Position numbers and translations under genes: made by a program. Shown here piece after piece: positions 27,701-35,877 of a stretch of 64,000 nucleotides of DNA. The notes under the pieces are model-generated. The model saw only the letters and a list, made by a program, of their open reading frames with translations. It did not search any database and was not told the origin of the DNA. This DNA comes from an uncultured Prevotella sp. (GTDB lineage Bacteria > Bacteroidota > Bacteroidia > Bacteroidales > Bacteroidaceae). How positions within the stretch are numbered: the stretch's first letter is position 1; the number at the start of each line of letters is the position of its first letter. The DNA lies in contig CAMVOS010000004.1 of the NCBI GenBank assembly GCA_947169185.1, forward strand, positions 32,660-96,659, read 5' to 3'.

Positions 27701-30307
27701 CTGCCTATGCCTTCAACTGCTTGGCAGTGGACATCACATAGCGGCATCTATGCCCATGGTTCTCAAAATTATATGGGACAGACGGTGCCCCGTCTCCAAT
27801 TCAGCCATTTTGACAGTAGCGTCTATCCGCAATACACTTATTTCTCACGTATGATGATGAATGGCGCAGTACGGACGCGTGCATTGGCAAAGGCGTCAGC
27901 TCCTATGATGATGGAGTCGAGTCCAGCCTTTGATTTAAAGGCTAATGGCGAGGCTGCAGGTGAAGTGCTGAAGTCTAAGGAAGTAATTACCTCAGCTGCA
28001 CAAAGAGTTCAAACCGGTAATGACGAGTCGAAGCAGGAAGAGGTTCAAGTGCGCGAGAATTTGCAGGAGACCGCTTTCTGTTATCCTTCCTTGCAGACAG
28101 ACCAAGATGGTCAGGTGACGTTGAAGTTCACGTTGCCTGAATGTCTGACAACGTGGCGCTTTATGGGTATCTCTAATACAACGGACATGATGTATGGCTA
28201 TATTGGTGCTGAGGCTGTGGCCAAGAAAGATGTAATGATTCAGCCCAATGTGCCTCGCTTTATCCGTATGGGTGATGATGCTCAGATCTCTGCCCGTATC
28301 TTCAATACCTCTGATCATGCTGTCAGCGGACAGGCTAAGCTGATTCTTGTCGACCCTGAAACCAATTATACCGTTTTCGAACAGCAGCAGTCGTTCAGTG
28401 CAGAGTCTGAAAAGACAGCCAGCGTCACCTTCAACTATCAGCCCAAGGAGAATTATTCATTGCTGATATGCAAGGTTGTTGCTACTGGCAATGGCTTCTC
28501 TGATGGTGAGCAGCACTATCTGCCCATTCTGCCTAACCGTGAATACGTCACTAAAACTGTTCCGTTTACCCAGAATGAGGCTGGCGTGAAGACCATCGAC
28601 CTGACAAAACTACTGCCTGCAGGAACGACCCAGCAGAAACTGACCATAGAATATACCAATAATCCAGCTTGGCTTATGGTGCAGTCATTGGCTACTATCG
28701 GACAACCTTGGGAACATAGTGCTATCGATCAGGCTGCTTCTTACTACAGCAATTTCTTGGCTAAGTCGCTGTTAGACCAAAGCCCGCAGGTAAAGGGTGT
28801 CTTTGAACAGTGGAAACGTGAGGCCGTAACGTCTGACTATACGTCGCTCGATGCCCAGTTGGAGAAGAATCAGGAACTGAAGGATATCGTACTGAGTGAG
28901 ACACCTTGGGTTCGTGCTGCCGATCGTGAAGCCGAACAGAAACAGCGTCTGGGCGACTTCTTCGACGAGAACCTGATTAAGAATCGTTTGGATATGGCTG
29001 TCGAGAAGTTGAAGAAGTTACAGAACGGCGATGGCTCCTTCTCTTGGTATCCAGGAATGATAGGTAGTACGATGGTTACAGTCACTATCGAAGAGATGTT
29101 GACGCGTCTTTCCACGATGACTGGCGGTCAGACTGAAGTTGCAGGAATGCAGACCAAGGCCTTCAACTATATAGGCAGGGAGATGGTAGACCTGATGAAG
29201 GAGATGAAGAAACAAGAGAAGAAGGGCCATAAGCCCACCTTCCCATCGTTTACGGCCTTGCGTTGGTTGTACATCTGTGCCCTTGACGGACGTGTGTTGT
29301 CCTCTGATGTCAAGTCTGCCAATGATTATCTCTATAAGTTACTGAAGAAGGAAATCAAACGCCAGACCATCTACGAGAAGGCTATGACCGCTGTCATCCT
29401 GTCGAAACGTGGTGATGTCAAATTGGCTGCAGAGTATGTACAGAGCCTCAAGGAGTACACCGTGTTTACTGAAGAGATGGGCCGCTACTACGATACACCG
29501 CGTGCTGGCTATTCGTGGTACGACTACAAGATACCTACAGAGGTTGCTGCCATTGAGGCTATTCAGATGGTCAGTCCACAGGATGTGCAGACCGTTGACG
29601 AGATGCGTCGCTGGCTGTTACAGGAGAAACGTACCCAGTCATGGGATACGCCTATCAACAGCGTCAACGCCATCTATGCCTTCCTGAATGGTCAGAAGAC
29701 TTTAGAGACAAAGGGTGCTCCAACCGTCCTTGCCATCGATGGTACAACTATTGAGACACCTAAGGCTACAGCAGGTGTGGGTTACGTGAAGACAGCTATT
29801 ACGAATCCGCAGGGCAAGACATTTACGGCTACCAAGACATCGGAAGGAACGTCATGGGGGGCTGTCTATGGACAATTCTTCCAGAAAACCAGTGAGATAG
29901 AGGCATCGCAGAGTGGTATCAAGGTGACGCGTGAGGTTAGAATGGCTAATGGCCAAAAGCTAACAGCTAACAGTCTGAAGGTTGGCGATCGCATCAAGAT
30001 CCGCATCACTATCGAGAGTACACGCGACCTTGACTTCGTACAGGTGGCCGACCGTCGTGCGGCATGTATGGAACCTGTGAAGCAGCTGTCCGGCTACCAT
30101 AATGGTGCCTACTGCTCACCTAAGGATAATGCCACCCACTATTTCTACTATGGCATCTCGAAGGGCAAACACGTGATTGAAACAGAATACTATATCGATC
30201 GTGCCGGTATATATGAGACTGGTACATGTACCGTGGGTTGTGCCTATGCGCCAGAGTATAGGGCTACGGCACCGTCGATGACATTAAAAGTAAATAACAA
30301 TAATTGA
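24710..30307 (+). CDS. Alpha-2-macroglobulin-family protein without thioester
   Basis: A giant (1865 residues) periplasmic or membrane-anchored bacterial alpha-2-macroglobulin. It has an N-terminal hydrophobic segment (AFIIVAILLLMPMGL), an alpha-helical region, MG-type beta domains (FTDRSIYRPGQTV marks MG2), and the A2M block around 1130-1170 (FCYPSLQTDQDGQVTLKFTLPECLTTWRFMG). The helical TED-like domain and the MG10-like C-terminal domain follow. The place where the CxEQ thioester should be reads QPWEHSAIDQAASYY, so covalent trapping is not expected. A 7-base array at 27101 inserts a short odd peptide near residue 800. ATG 24710 or 24722. One base overlaps the next gene. Confidence 0.9.
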   Translation: MDASMRQKFFFNLKVEVWYAFIIVAILLLMPMGLYSQSYSDLWKQVEQAQNKDLPKTAISHLEKIEKKAQSEKAYGQLMRSTLLHAQLMAEVAPDSLAPAVARLEQQEQQAKGNPVLQAVYDAVLSQIYLRNHQLTEDWKARSDDYIAKALIHPDLLAQTKAEAYEPFVIKGKHSTMFNDDLLSVVGSELTAWRQLADYYQKAGNRQAACYTSLRMLVAEREAVGHEPYAKSQFIRTLDSLISVYGDLPEAGEIAIERYDYMSNHTDATRAEKAAWLQESLRRWGTWPRITYLRNQWTELINPCYEAQMPKSVAEVGLRQIIKLPMLRHLQSLTMRVYRTKQKGDTELNPDNTEDYKKLKGELSELTDMRRTLTFSGHEDYENFEDSILLDGLSAGVYMLEFQSLPNTRVSRSLYFVSGMRVIMQHQPDNTIRYVVVDATTGQPVSGATLRLSFNNGWRKPKTTKNFTSDSKGEVIYRVEDNKQPISEFAFSKTDYYCPESNGYGRYSYYERQYNQVHTNLFTDRSIYRPGQTVFVSAIMWKEVSELENQAVPNSQVKLELRDANYKVIAEQQAVTDRFGKCNVQFTLPRGLLNGRFTIRANNGANFSIRVEEYKRPTFQVEFPEYKESYQAGDTVHAEGKALSYAGVPVQGAKVKYTVRRRVAFWWMSYSWYWESGFVGSGRQDEVLHEGEAITGDDGTFKVEMPLVVPKSNNNRPMYYSFVVETDVTDVAGETHSGTMSLPLGTKPTALTCDLPQKVRKDQMPKVTFNRYNAAGKTIDGTVKYRLDGGKWKECAANVQCSMFYVQLKSGEHRIEAECGDDKVDMTFVVFGLDDKKPASQTDDWFYVSDSQFPVDGKPVTVQVGASDPDLHIVYSIFAGDEMLESGSVKKNGELINRKFTYKEEYGNGLLITYAWVKNDKCHMHQQTIRRPMPDKRLTMTWQTFRDRLTPGQQEEWLLKITKPDGTPADASLMAVLYDKSLDQIASHQWSFAPSSYLPMPSTAWQWTSHSGIYAHGSQNYMGQTVPRLQFSHFDSSVYPQYTYFSRMMMNGAVRTRALAKASAPMMMESSPAFDLKANGEAAGEVLKSKEVITSAAQRVQTGNDESKQEEVQVRENLQETAFCYPSLQTDQDGQVTLKFTLPECLTTWRFMGISNTTDMMYGYIGAEAVAKKDVMIQPNVPRFIRMGDDAQISARIFNTSDHAVSGQAKLILVDPETNYTVFEQQQSFSAESEKTASVTFNYQPKENYSLLICKVVATGNGFSDGEQHYLPILPNREYVTKTVPFTQNEAGVKTIDLTKLLPAGTTQQKLTIEYTNNPAWLMVQSLATIGQPWEHSAIDQAASYYSNFLAKSLLDQSPQVKGVFEQWKREAVTSDYTSLDAQLEKNQELKDIVLSETPWVRAADREAEQKQRLGDFFDENLIKNRLDMAVEKLKKLQNGDGSFSWYPGMIGSTMVTVTIEEMLTRLSTMTGGQTEVAGMQTKAFNYIGREMVDLMKEMKKQEKKGHKPTFPSFTALRWLYICALDGRVLSSDVKSANDYLYKLLKKEIKRQTIYEKAMTAVILSKRGDVKLAAEYVQSLKEYTVFTEEMGRYYDTPRAGYSWYDYKIPTEVAAIEAIQMVSPQDVQTVDEMRRWLLQEKRTQSWDTPINSVNAIYAFLNGQKTLETKGAPTVLAIDGTTIETPKATAGVGYVKTAITNPQGKTFTATKTSEGTSWGAVYGQFFQKTSEIEASQSGIKVTREVRMANGQKLTANSLKVGDRIKIRITIESTRDLDFVQVADRRAACMEPVKQLSGYHNGAYCSPKDNATHYFYYGISKGKHVIETEYYIDRAGIYETGTCTVGCAYAPEYRATAPSMTLKVNNNN
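27101..27128. repeat. Heptamer array (AATGTTC)x4 inside the macroglobulin gene
   Basis: Three perfect AATGTTC units and one TATGTTC, period seven, encoding residues about 797-807 (NVQCSMFYVQL). Confidence 0.95.
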
Positions 30308-31371
30308 TGATGATAAGAAAGATTTTTCCATTATTACTTCTTACCCTATCCCCATTGACTGTCGCAGCTCAGAAGCTGGTGATAGACAATACTACTGTTG
30401 ACGTGGGACGTACGGGCTATCAGATGCCCGTGACAGCCACTTTTGAGTTTAAGAACAAGAGTCATCGCCATCTGAAGATTTCAGAGGTGCGCCCAGACTG
30501 CCGTTGCACCAGCATAGAGTTTCCTAAGGAGCAGATTGGTGCAGGCGATAAATTCCAAATCAAGATGACATATGATGCTCGTCAATTAGGTCATTTTGAT
30601 TATCAGGCTGCTGTCATCAGCAATGCCTCTAAGAAACCGTTATACATTCGTATGAAGGGTGTGGTGCTGGCAGACTTTCAGGACTTCAGTGGTACGTATC
30701 CTATTGAGATGGGTGAACTGCGACTGGATAAGGATGCCCTTGAGTTCGATGACGTTAACAAGGGTTTTGAACAGGTGCAGGAATTGCATATATATAATAA
30801 TGGTACGCGCGTCTACCAGCCCAATCTGATGCATCTGCCTTCTTATCTGACTGCTGTAGTGGTGCCTGAACGGTTGGCTCCCAATAGGGCAGGGAAGATG
30901 ATAGTGACGCTGCATTCTGATAAGTTACACGACTATGGACTGACGCAGACGTCCGTCTATTTGGCTGGTAATCCTGGCGATAAGGTTAGTCCTGACCACG
31001 AAATCAGTGTGTCGGCAGTTTTGTTGCCTGCCTTTGTGGAGATGACTGCTGAACAGCGGCAACGTGCCCCTAAATTGCAGATGTCGAAGCAGACTATCGA
31101 CGTTACGTTTGACGGTAAGAAGAAAAAGGCAGATGTCATCGAACTGACCAATCAGGGTCAGACAGAGCTTGACATCTCATCGCTTCAGATGTTCACGGGT
31201 GGCTTGACCGTCTCTTTGGGCAAGAGCAAGCTGCAGCCTGCCCAGTCTACGAAACTGAAGGTGACTGCCATACGCGATGAGGTGCTCAAACTGCGTCGCC
31301 GCCCACGTATTCTGATGATTACCAATGATCCTGACAAAGGAAAAATCGTTATCAATATCAATGCCCGATAA
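30307..31371 (+). CDS. DUF1573-type secreted protein
   Basis: About 354 residues with a signal peptide (LLLLTLSPLTVAAQ). The N-terminal ~110 residues show the DUF1573/ASH-like Ig fold signature (FEFKNKSHRHLKISEVRPDCRCTS ... MTYDARQLGHF). Two more Ig-like modules follow. Such domains are common in Bacteroidetes envelope proteins; their function is unclear. The ATG at 30307 shares one base with the macroglobulin TGA, so it is probably a partner of that protein. Confidence 0.85.
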   Translation: MMIRKIFPLLLLTLSPLTVAAQKLVIDNTTVDVGRTGYQMPVTATFEFKNKSHRHLKISEVRPDCRCTSIEFPKEQIGAGDKFQIKMTYDARQLGHFDYQAAVISNASKKPLYIRMKGVVLADFQDFSGTYPIEMGELRLDKDALEFDDVNKGFEQVQELHIYNNGTRVYQPNLMHLPSYLTAVVVPERLAPNRAGKMIVTLHSDKLHDYGLTQTSVYLAGNPGDKVSPDHEISVSAVLLPAFVEMTAEQRQRAPKLQMSKQTIDVTFDGKKKKADVIELTNQGQTELDISSLQMFTGGLTVSLGKSKLQPAQSTKLKVTAIRDEVLKLRRRPRILMITNDPDKGKIVININAR

Positions 31372-31406
31372 ATCGGTAAATCGTAAATCAGTAAATCCGT
31401 AAATAT
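31369..31406. repeat. 8-base array (TAAATCnn) between DUF1573 gene and meaB
   Basis: TAAATCGG, TAAATCG, TAAATCAG, TAAATCCG and a partial TAAATAT. The first unit contains the TAA stop codon of the preceding gene. Confidence 0.85.
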
Positions 31407-31410
31407 AAAG

Positions 31411-32514
31411 ATGGAGCATCCAGAGAATAGTTCAGAATATGCAGGTCTGCAAGTGAATAGTGGTGTCGAACAGCCAAGTATCATTAATCCCTACTTGAAA
31501 CGGCAGCGTATTCGTCGTCGTGAACTCACTGCGGCAGAGATGGTTGAAGGCATTGTCAAGGGCGATGTTACCATCCTATCGCAAGCTGTTACCTTGGTGG
31601 AAAGTGTTAATCCTGACCACCAACAGAAGGCGCAGGAGGTTATCAATAAATGTCTGCCATATAGTGGTAATTCCGTGCGCATTGGCATTAGTGGTGTTCC
31701 TGGTGCAGGTAAGTCGACGAGTATCGATGAGTTCGGCATCCATATTCTGAAGGAAAGGGGGGGGAAGTTGGCAGTACTGGCTATTGACCCGAGTAGTGAG
31801 CGTACCAAGGGCAGTATCTTGGGCGATAAGACGCGTATGGAGAAACTGAGCATCCATCCAGACTCGTTTATCCGTCCTAGTCCGACGGCAGGTTCTCTGG
31901 GCGGTGTGGCTCGTAAGACTCGCGAGACCATCATCCTCTGTGAGGCTGCTGGTTTTGACAAGATCTTTGTCGAGACAGTAGGCGTTGGACAGAGTGAAAC
32001 GGCGTGTCACTCGATGGTAGACTTCTTCCTGCTTATCCAATTAGCAGGTACGGGTGATGAGTTGCAGGGCATCAAACGTGGTATCATGGAAATTTCGGAT
32101 GGTATCGTTATCAACAAGTGTGATGGCGACAATGTGGACCGTTGTCACATGGCAGCCACCAATTTCCGCAATGCCCTTCATTTCTTTCCTATGCCCGATA
32201 GTGGTTGGACACCTAAAGTATTGTGCTATAGCGGTTTCTATGGTACTGGTGTCAAAGAAATATGGGACATGATTTATCAGTATTTCGATTTTGTCAAACA
32301 GAACGGCTACTTTGACTACCGTCGTAACGAACAGTCAAAATACTGGATGTATGAGAGTATCAACGAACAGCTGCGTCTGAACTTCTATAACAATCCGCTG
32401 ATCAAACAGCGCTTGCAGCAGGCTGAATACTCGGTATTGGCAGGTCAGCAAACCAGTTTTACCGCAGCTCAGGACTTGCTTGATGAATATTTTGAACAGT
32501 TGAAGAATGCTTAA
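31411..32514 (+). CDS. meaB: Methylmalonyl-CoA mutase-associated GTPase MeaB
   Basis: G-protein chaperone that protects and reloads B12-dependent methylmalonyl-CoA mutase, used in propionate formation by Bacteroidales. 367 residues: P-loop GISGVPGAGKST, AIDPSSERTKGSILGDKTRM, FVETVGVGQSE and the specificity motif NKCDGDN in place of the usual NKAD. The mutase genes are not in this window. The stop overlaps the ispH start by eight bases. Confidence 0.95.
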   Translation: MEHPENSSEYAGLQVNSGVEQPSIINPYLKRQRIRRRELTAAEMVEGIVKGDVTILSQAVTLVESVNPDHQQKAQEVINKCLPYSGNSVRIGISGVPGAGKSTSIDEFGIHILKERGGKLAVLAIDPSSERTKGSILGDKTRMEKLSIHPDSFIRPSPTAGSLGGVARKTRETIILCEAAGFDKIFVETVGVGQSETACHSMVDFFLLIQLAGTGDELQGIKRGIMEISDGIVINKCDGDNVDRCHMAATNFRNALHFFPMPDSGWTPKVLCYSGFYGTGVKEIWDMIYQYFDFVKQNGYFDYRRNEQSKYWMYESINEQLRLNFYNNPLIKQRLQQAEYSVLAGQQTSFTAAQDLLDEYFEQLKNA

Positions 32515-33379
32515 TATAGAGATAGATAATGGCAGTGGTTTTTGTTTTGGTGTGACCACTGCGATTCAGAAGGCCGAAGAGGAACTGGCTAAAGGCAATA
32601 AACTCTATTGCTTGGGTGATATCGTTCACAACGGTATGGAGTGTGAACGCTTGCGTGAGATGGGGCTGATAACCATCAATCACGACGAAATGGCCCAGCT
32701 GCATAACGCCAAGGTGCTGTTACGTGCCCATGGTGAACCCCCTGAAACCTACGAATTGGCTCGCCAGAACAACATTGAGATTATCGATGCAACATGTCCT
32801 GTGGTGCTGCAGCTCCAAAAGCGCATCAAGAAACAATACGAGGCCTCTCTCACTTCTCACCTCTCACCTCTCACCTCTCAAATCGTCATCTTTGGCAAGA
32901 AGGGTCATGCCGAGGTGTTAGGACTCGTGGGCCAGACGCATTCCAATGCTATAGTCATCGAACACTTCGACGAGGTGAGTCAGCTGGATTTTTCTCGCGA
33001 TATCTATCTTTATTCGCAGACAACGAAGTCGCTCGATGAGTTCCATCGCATCATCGAATATATTCAGCTGCATATTTCGCCCGATGCCACGTTCCGCAGC
33101 TTCGACACCATCTGCCGATCAGTGGCAAACCGCATGCCTAACATTTCGCAGTTTGCTACCAAGCACGACTTGATTCTCTTTGTCTGTGGACGTAAGAGCT
33201 CGAATGGTAGGGTGCTTTACAACGAATGCCTGCGTGTCAATCCCAACACCCACCTCATTGAGGGACCAGACGAAATCGATCCTCAGTGGCTTGAAGGCAT
33301 CAAGACGGTAGGCATCTGCGGTGCCACCAGCACACCCAAATGGCTGATGGAACAGTGCCGCGACAAGATAGCAGGATGA
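32507..33379 (+). CDS. ispH: 4-hydroxy-3-methylbut-2-enyl diphosphate reductase IspH
   Basis: Last step of the MEP isoprenoid pathway, a [4Fe-4S] enzyme. 290 residues with the three iron-sulfur cysteines in GSGFCFGV, DATCPVV and VGICGATSTPKWL, plus LRAHGEPPE and VIFGKKGHAEV. Odd: residues about 113-125 (ASLTSHLSPLTSQ), just before the VIFGKKGH strand, are encoded by a CTCTCAC heptamer array and have no counterpart in IspH proteins as I know them. Starts inside meaB. Confidence 0.95.
   Translation: MLNIEIDNGSGFCFGVTTAIQKAEEELAKGNKLYCLGDIVHNGMECERLREMGLITINHDEMAQLHNAKVLLRAHGEPPETYELARQNNIEIIDATCPVVLQLQKRIKKQYEASLTSHLSPLTSQIVIFGKKGHAEVLGLVGQTHSNAIVIEHFDEVSQLDFSRDIYLYSQTTKSLDEFHRIIEYIQLHISPDATFRSFDTICRSVANRMPNISQFATKHDLILFVCGRKSSNGRVLYNECLRVNPNTHLIEGPDEIDPQWLEGIKTVGICGATSTPKWLMEQCRDKIAG
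32847..32880. repeat. Heptamer array (CTCTCAC)x4+ inside ispH
   Basis: CTCTCAC, TTCTCAC, CTCTCAC, CTCTCAC and a partial CTCTCA, period seven. The word is the reverse complement (rotated) of the array in the dehydrogenase gene at 16421. Confidence 0.95.
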
Positions 33380-33423
33380 CAATAGAATCAACAACGACGA
33401 ACTACTTAAAATAAATAACACGA

Positions 33424-35868
33424 ATGAAACACTTAACTATTAAACTTTTTTGTGCCAGCATGCTGTTGCTGGTCAGTATGTCTGCATGGGGCAATGATAT
33501 TCATGTTGCCATCAATGGCAGCGATGTCAATGACGGTTCAGAGACTACACCTCTGTTGACCATTCATAAAGCCTTAGAAATCGTCAAACCTGGCGACCGC
33601 ATCCTGATTCATGCGGGGGAGTATCGAATCTCTAAACGCCTTAAGATTCCTGCTTTGGCCACCACGCCCGACCTTCGCTGTGAGATGCGTGCATGGCCTG
33701 AGAATGCTGTGGGTAAGGTTATTATTGATGGTACAGATATGAAACCCGCTTCCGAGATAGAATTCAAGCAGTCGCGTTGTATCTATGTCGACCATCTGGC
33801 TAATTACTGGACCTTTTATGGCCTTGTGCTGCAGAATGCCAAGGACAATGGTATGAAGGTGGAAGGCTCGTACAACATCATCGAGCGTTGCGTGTTCCGC
33901 TGGAATAACGATACTGGTCTGCAAATTGGTATGTTCAAGGACTTCAAGATCGAGGAAACCAAGTCGTTCCCCATCAGTGGCACACCAGAGTTTAATCCTG
34001 GCTATACCTACTGCCGCTACAATAAGGTTATTAATTGCGACTCGTACGAGAATGCCGACTTGCAAGCCTTTAGTGGTTCAGACGATGGTGGTGATGCTGA
34101 CGGTTTTGCCTGTAAGTTGTTCCCAGGACCTGGCACGGAGTTTCATGGTTGTCGTGCCTGGACCAATTCTGACGACAATTGGGACCTCTATATGGTATAT
34201 CACCCCGTTGTCATCGATCACTGCTGGGCTTACCATGCAGGCTATCTAAAGGAGGGCAGCGAGGGCAAGAACGGCAACGGTTTTAAGTTAGGTGGTGGTG
34301 GCTCTGCCGGTGGCGCTGCCTTCGACCAGTCTACTGGTGCTCACGTCGTTACCAATTGTGTCGCTTTCAATAACCTGCACAAAGGTTTCGACCAGAATAA
34401 TGCCTACGAAGGTATGTATATCTTCAACTGCGTGGCTTGGGGCAATGAGTACAACTATCGTTTCCCTACCGAGTTTAAGTATGGCATGATGGACATCCAC
34501 AATTGTATAGGGTGGGGCGCTACGGCACAGAAGAGTGGCGTCAATGTGGGTAACCATGAGTTTCTGTCGCCCGATAAGGAAGGCTATCAGGATCCTACAG
34601 AGGGGACGACATACAATTCTTGGACAACGATAGACGGTTGTAACCCCATCAAGGAAGGTTATAAGGAGGGCAAGACCCAGATAGTGACCAAGGATCACAG
34701 CGGCGAGTTCCTGTCATTGAGCGTTGCCGACTTTATGGCAGAGCGCGAGGCTGACGGATCGCTACCTGACAACAATTTCGCCCGTCTGAAGCCCAATAGC
34801 ATCTTTAAGGATATGGGTACGCCTATTATCGGCTATACTCCTACCCGTAAGATGACAGAGGCTGAGTGTACTGCCGCCGGTTTGGAGTATATCACTGCCG
34901 ACGACCTCTATATTCCTTATAATGATGAGGCACCTGACTTTGGTGCCTTTGAGTTGGACGGCATACCAGCAGAATTCACGATTCCTGAAAAGATTGAGGT
35001 TAAGTGTATTACATCAAACTCCTCACAGGAAGTCGTTGAGGGTCAGCCCATCGGGAATATTGTCTATAAATGGAGCGAAGCAGGTTCTATTGCTACTGTT
35101 GAGAACTTGGCAGATGGTCTGACCTATAGCGTCAGCGACAACATGCTCACCATCAGCGGCACACCCACTGCAGGCTGTACCTTCAAGGTTACTGTCTCCG
35201 GCAATACCGAAGAAGGAGTTAAGCCTGTCACTACGACAGGTATCATCACACTTGTAACACCATTTCAGGTGCTTACCGGCGATTGGTATCACTTCCAGGA
35301 TGCTTGGGATGCACTGCCTACCGACCTGCAAGGTGTGCTTGAGATGATTCCTGGCGGCAGCAATACTACAAGTTACGACCCAGAAAAGACGGAGAATGAT
35401 GGTAGTGTACCCAGTGGTTGTACTAAGGGTGGCTTCGATATTGGCAAGAACAATGGTGGTATCCGCTGGAATCTGGCCAATGGTGTGCTGCAGCTGAAAG
35501 TGAACCTGCACTTTACAGGTGATCGTACATTTAAGTTCAATTGGACGCTTGTCGATGGCACCACGGGGTCATACACAACTGAAAAGATGAAGAAGACCAC
35601 GCTGCTGGAGTGGAATATGATTGCGCAAGCCGGCATCAGCGAAACTATAGCCAAGCAGATTCGTACCATCGAGTTGCTGAATACCGCATCTGGTGGCGGT
35701 GCCCGTGTCTACGATATGTATGTCCGAGTTCCCAGCAAATCTACTGGGATCCAGAACGTCAAGACTTTCAACATCGACAACCGCACCATGAAGATGATGG
35801 AGAACAGACGTATTGTTATCCTGAAGAATGGTCAGTGTTATAATGCTCAAGGTCAAATCATTAAATAA
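33424..35868 (+). CDS. Secreted pectate lyase-like protein, PL9 family
   Basis: 814 residues. A signal peptide (SMSAWGN) is followed by a DUF1565-like start (HVAINGSDVNDGSETTPLLTIHKAL) and a right-handed beta-helix with PL9 blocks: [47 protein letters not shown] and FDQNNAYEGMYIFNCVAW (to about 480). Then come an Ig-like domain with PTAGCTFKVTVSGN, a probable carbohydrate-binding module (about 615-770), and a tail ending NGQCYNAQGQIIK like the sorting tails in this window. Probably exported and acts on polygalacturonate. Nine bases precede the next PL9 gene. Confidence 0.88.
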   Translation: MKHLTIKLFCASMLLLVSMSAWGNDIHVAINGSDVNDGSETTPLLTIHKALEIVKPGDRILIHAGEYRISKRLKIPALATTPDLRCEMRAWPENAVGKVIIDGTDMKPASEIEFKQSRCIYVDHLANYWTFYGLVLQNAKDNGMKVEGSYNIIERCVFRWNNDTGLQIGMFKDFKIEETKSFPISGTPEFNPGYTYCRYNKVINCDSYENADLQAFSGSDDGGDADGFACKLFPGPGTEFHGCRAWTNSDDNWDLYMVYHPVVIDHCWAYHAGYLKEGSEGKNGNGFKLGGGGSAGGAAFDQSTGAHVVTNCVAFNNLHKGFDQNNAYEGMYIFNCVAWGNEYNYRFPTEFKYGMMDIHNCIGWGATAQKSGVNVGNHEFLSPDKEGYQDPTEGTTYNSWTTIDGCNPIKEGYKEGKTQIVTKDHSGEFLSLSVADFMAEREADGSLPDNNFARLKPNSIFKDMGTPIIGYTPTRKMTEAECTAAGLEYITADDLYIPYNDEAPDFGAFELDGIPAEFTIPEKIEVKCITSNSSQEVVEGQPIGNIVYKWSEAGSIATVENLADGLTYSVSDNMLTISGTPTAGCTFKVTVSGNTEEGVKPVTTTGIITLVTPFQVLTGDWYHFQDAWDALPTDLQGVLEMIPGGSNTTSYDPEKTENDGSVPSGCTKGGFDIGKNNGGIRWNLANGVLQLKVNLHFTGDRTFKFNWTLVDGTTGSYTTEKMKKTTLLEWNMIAQAGISETIAKQIRTIELLNTASGGGARVYDMYVRVPSKSTGIQNVKTFNIDNRTMKMMENRRIVILKNGQCYNAQGQIIK

Positions 35869-35877
35869 TCCAGAATT

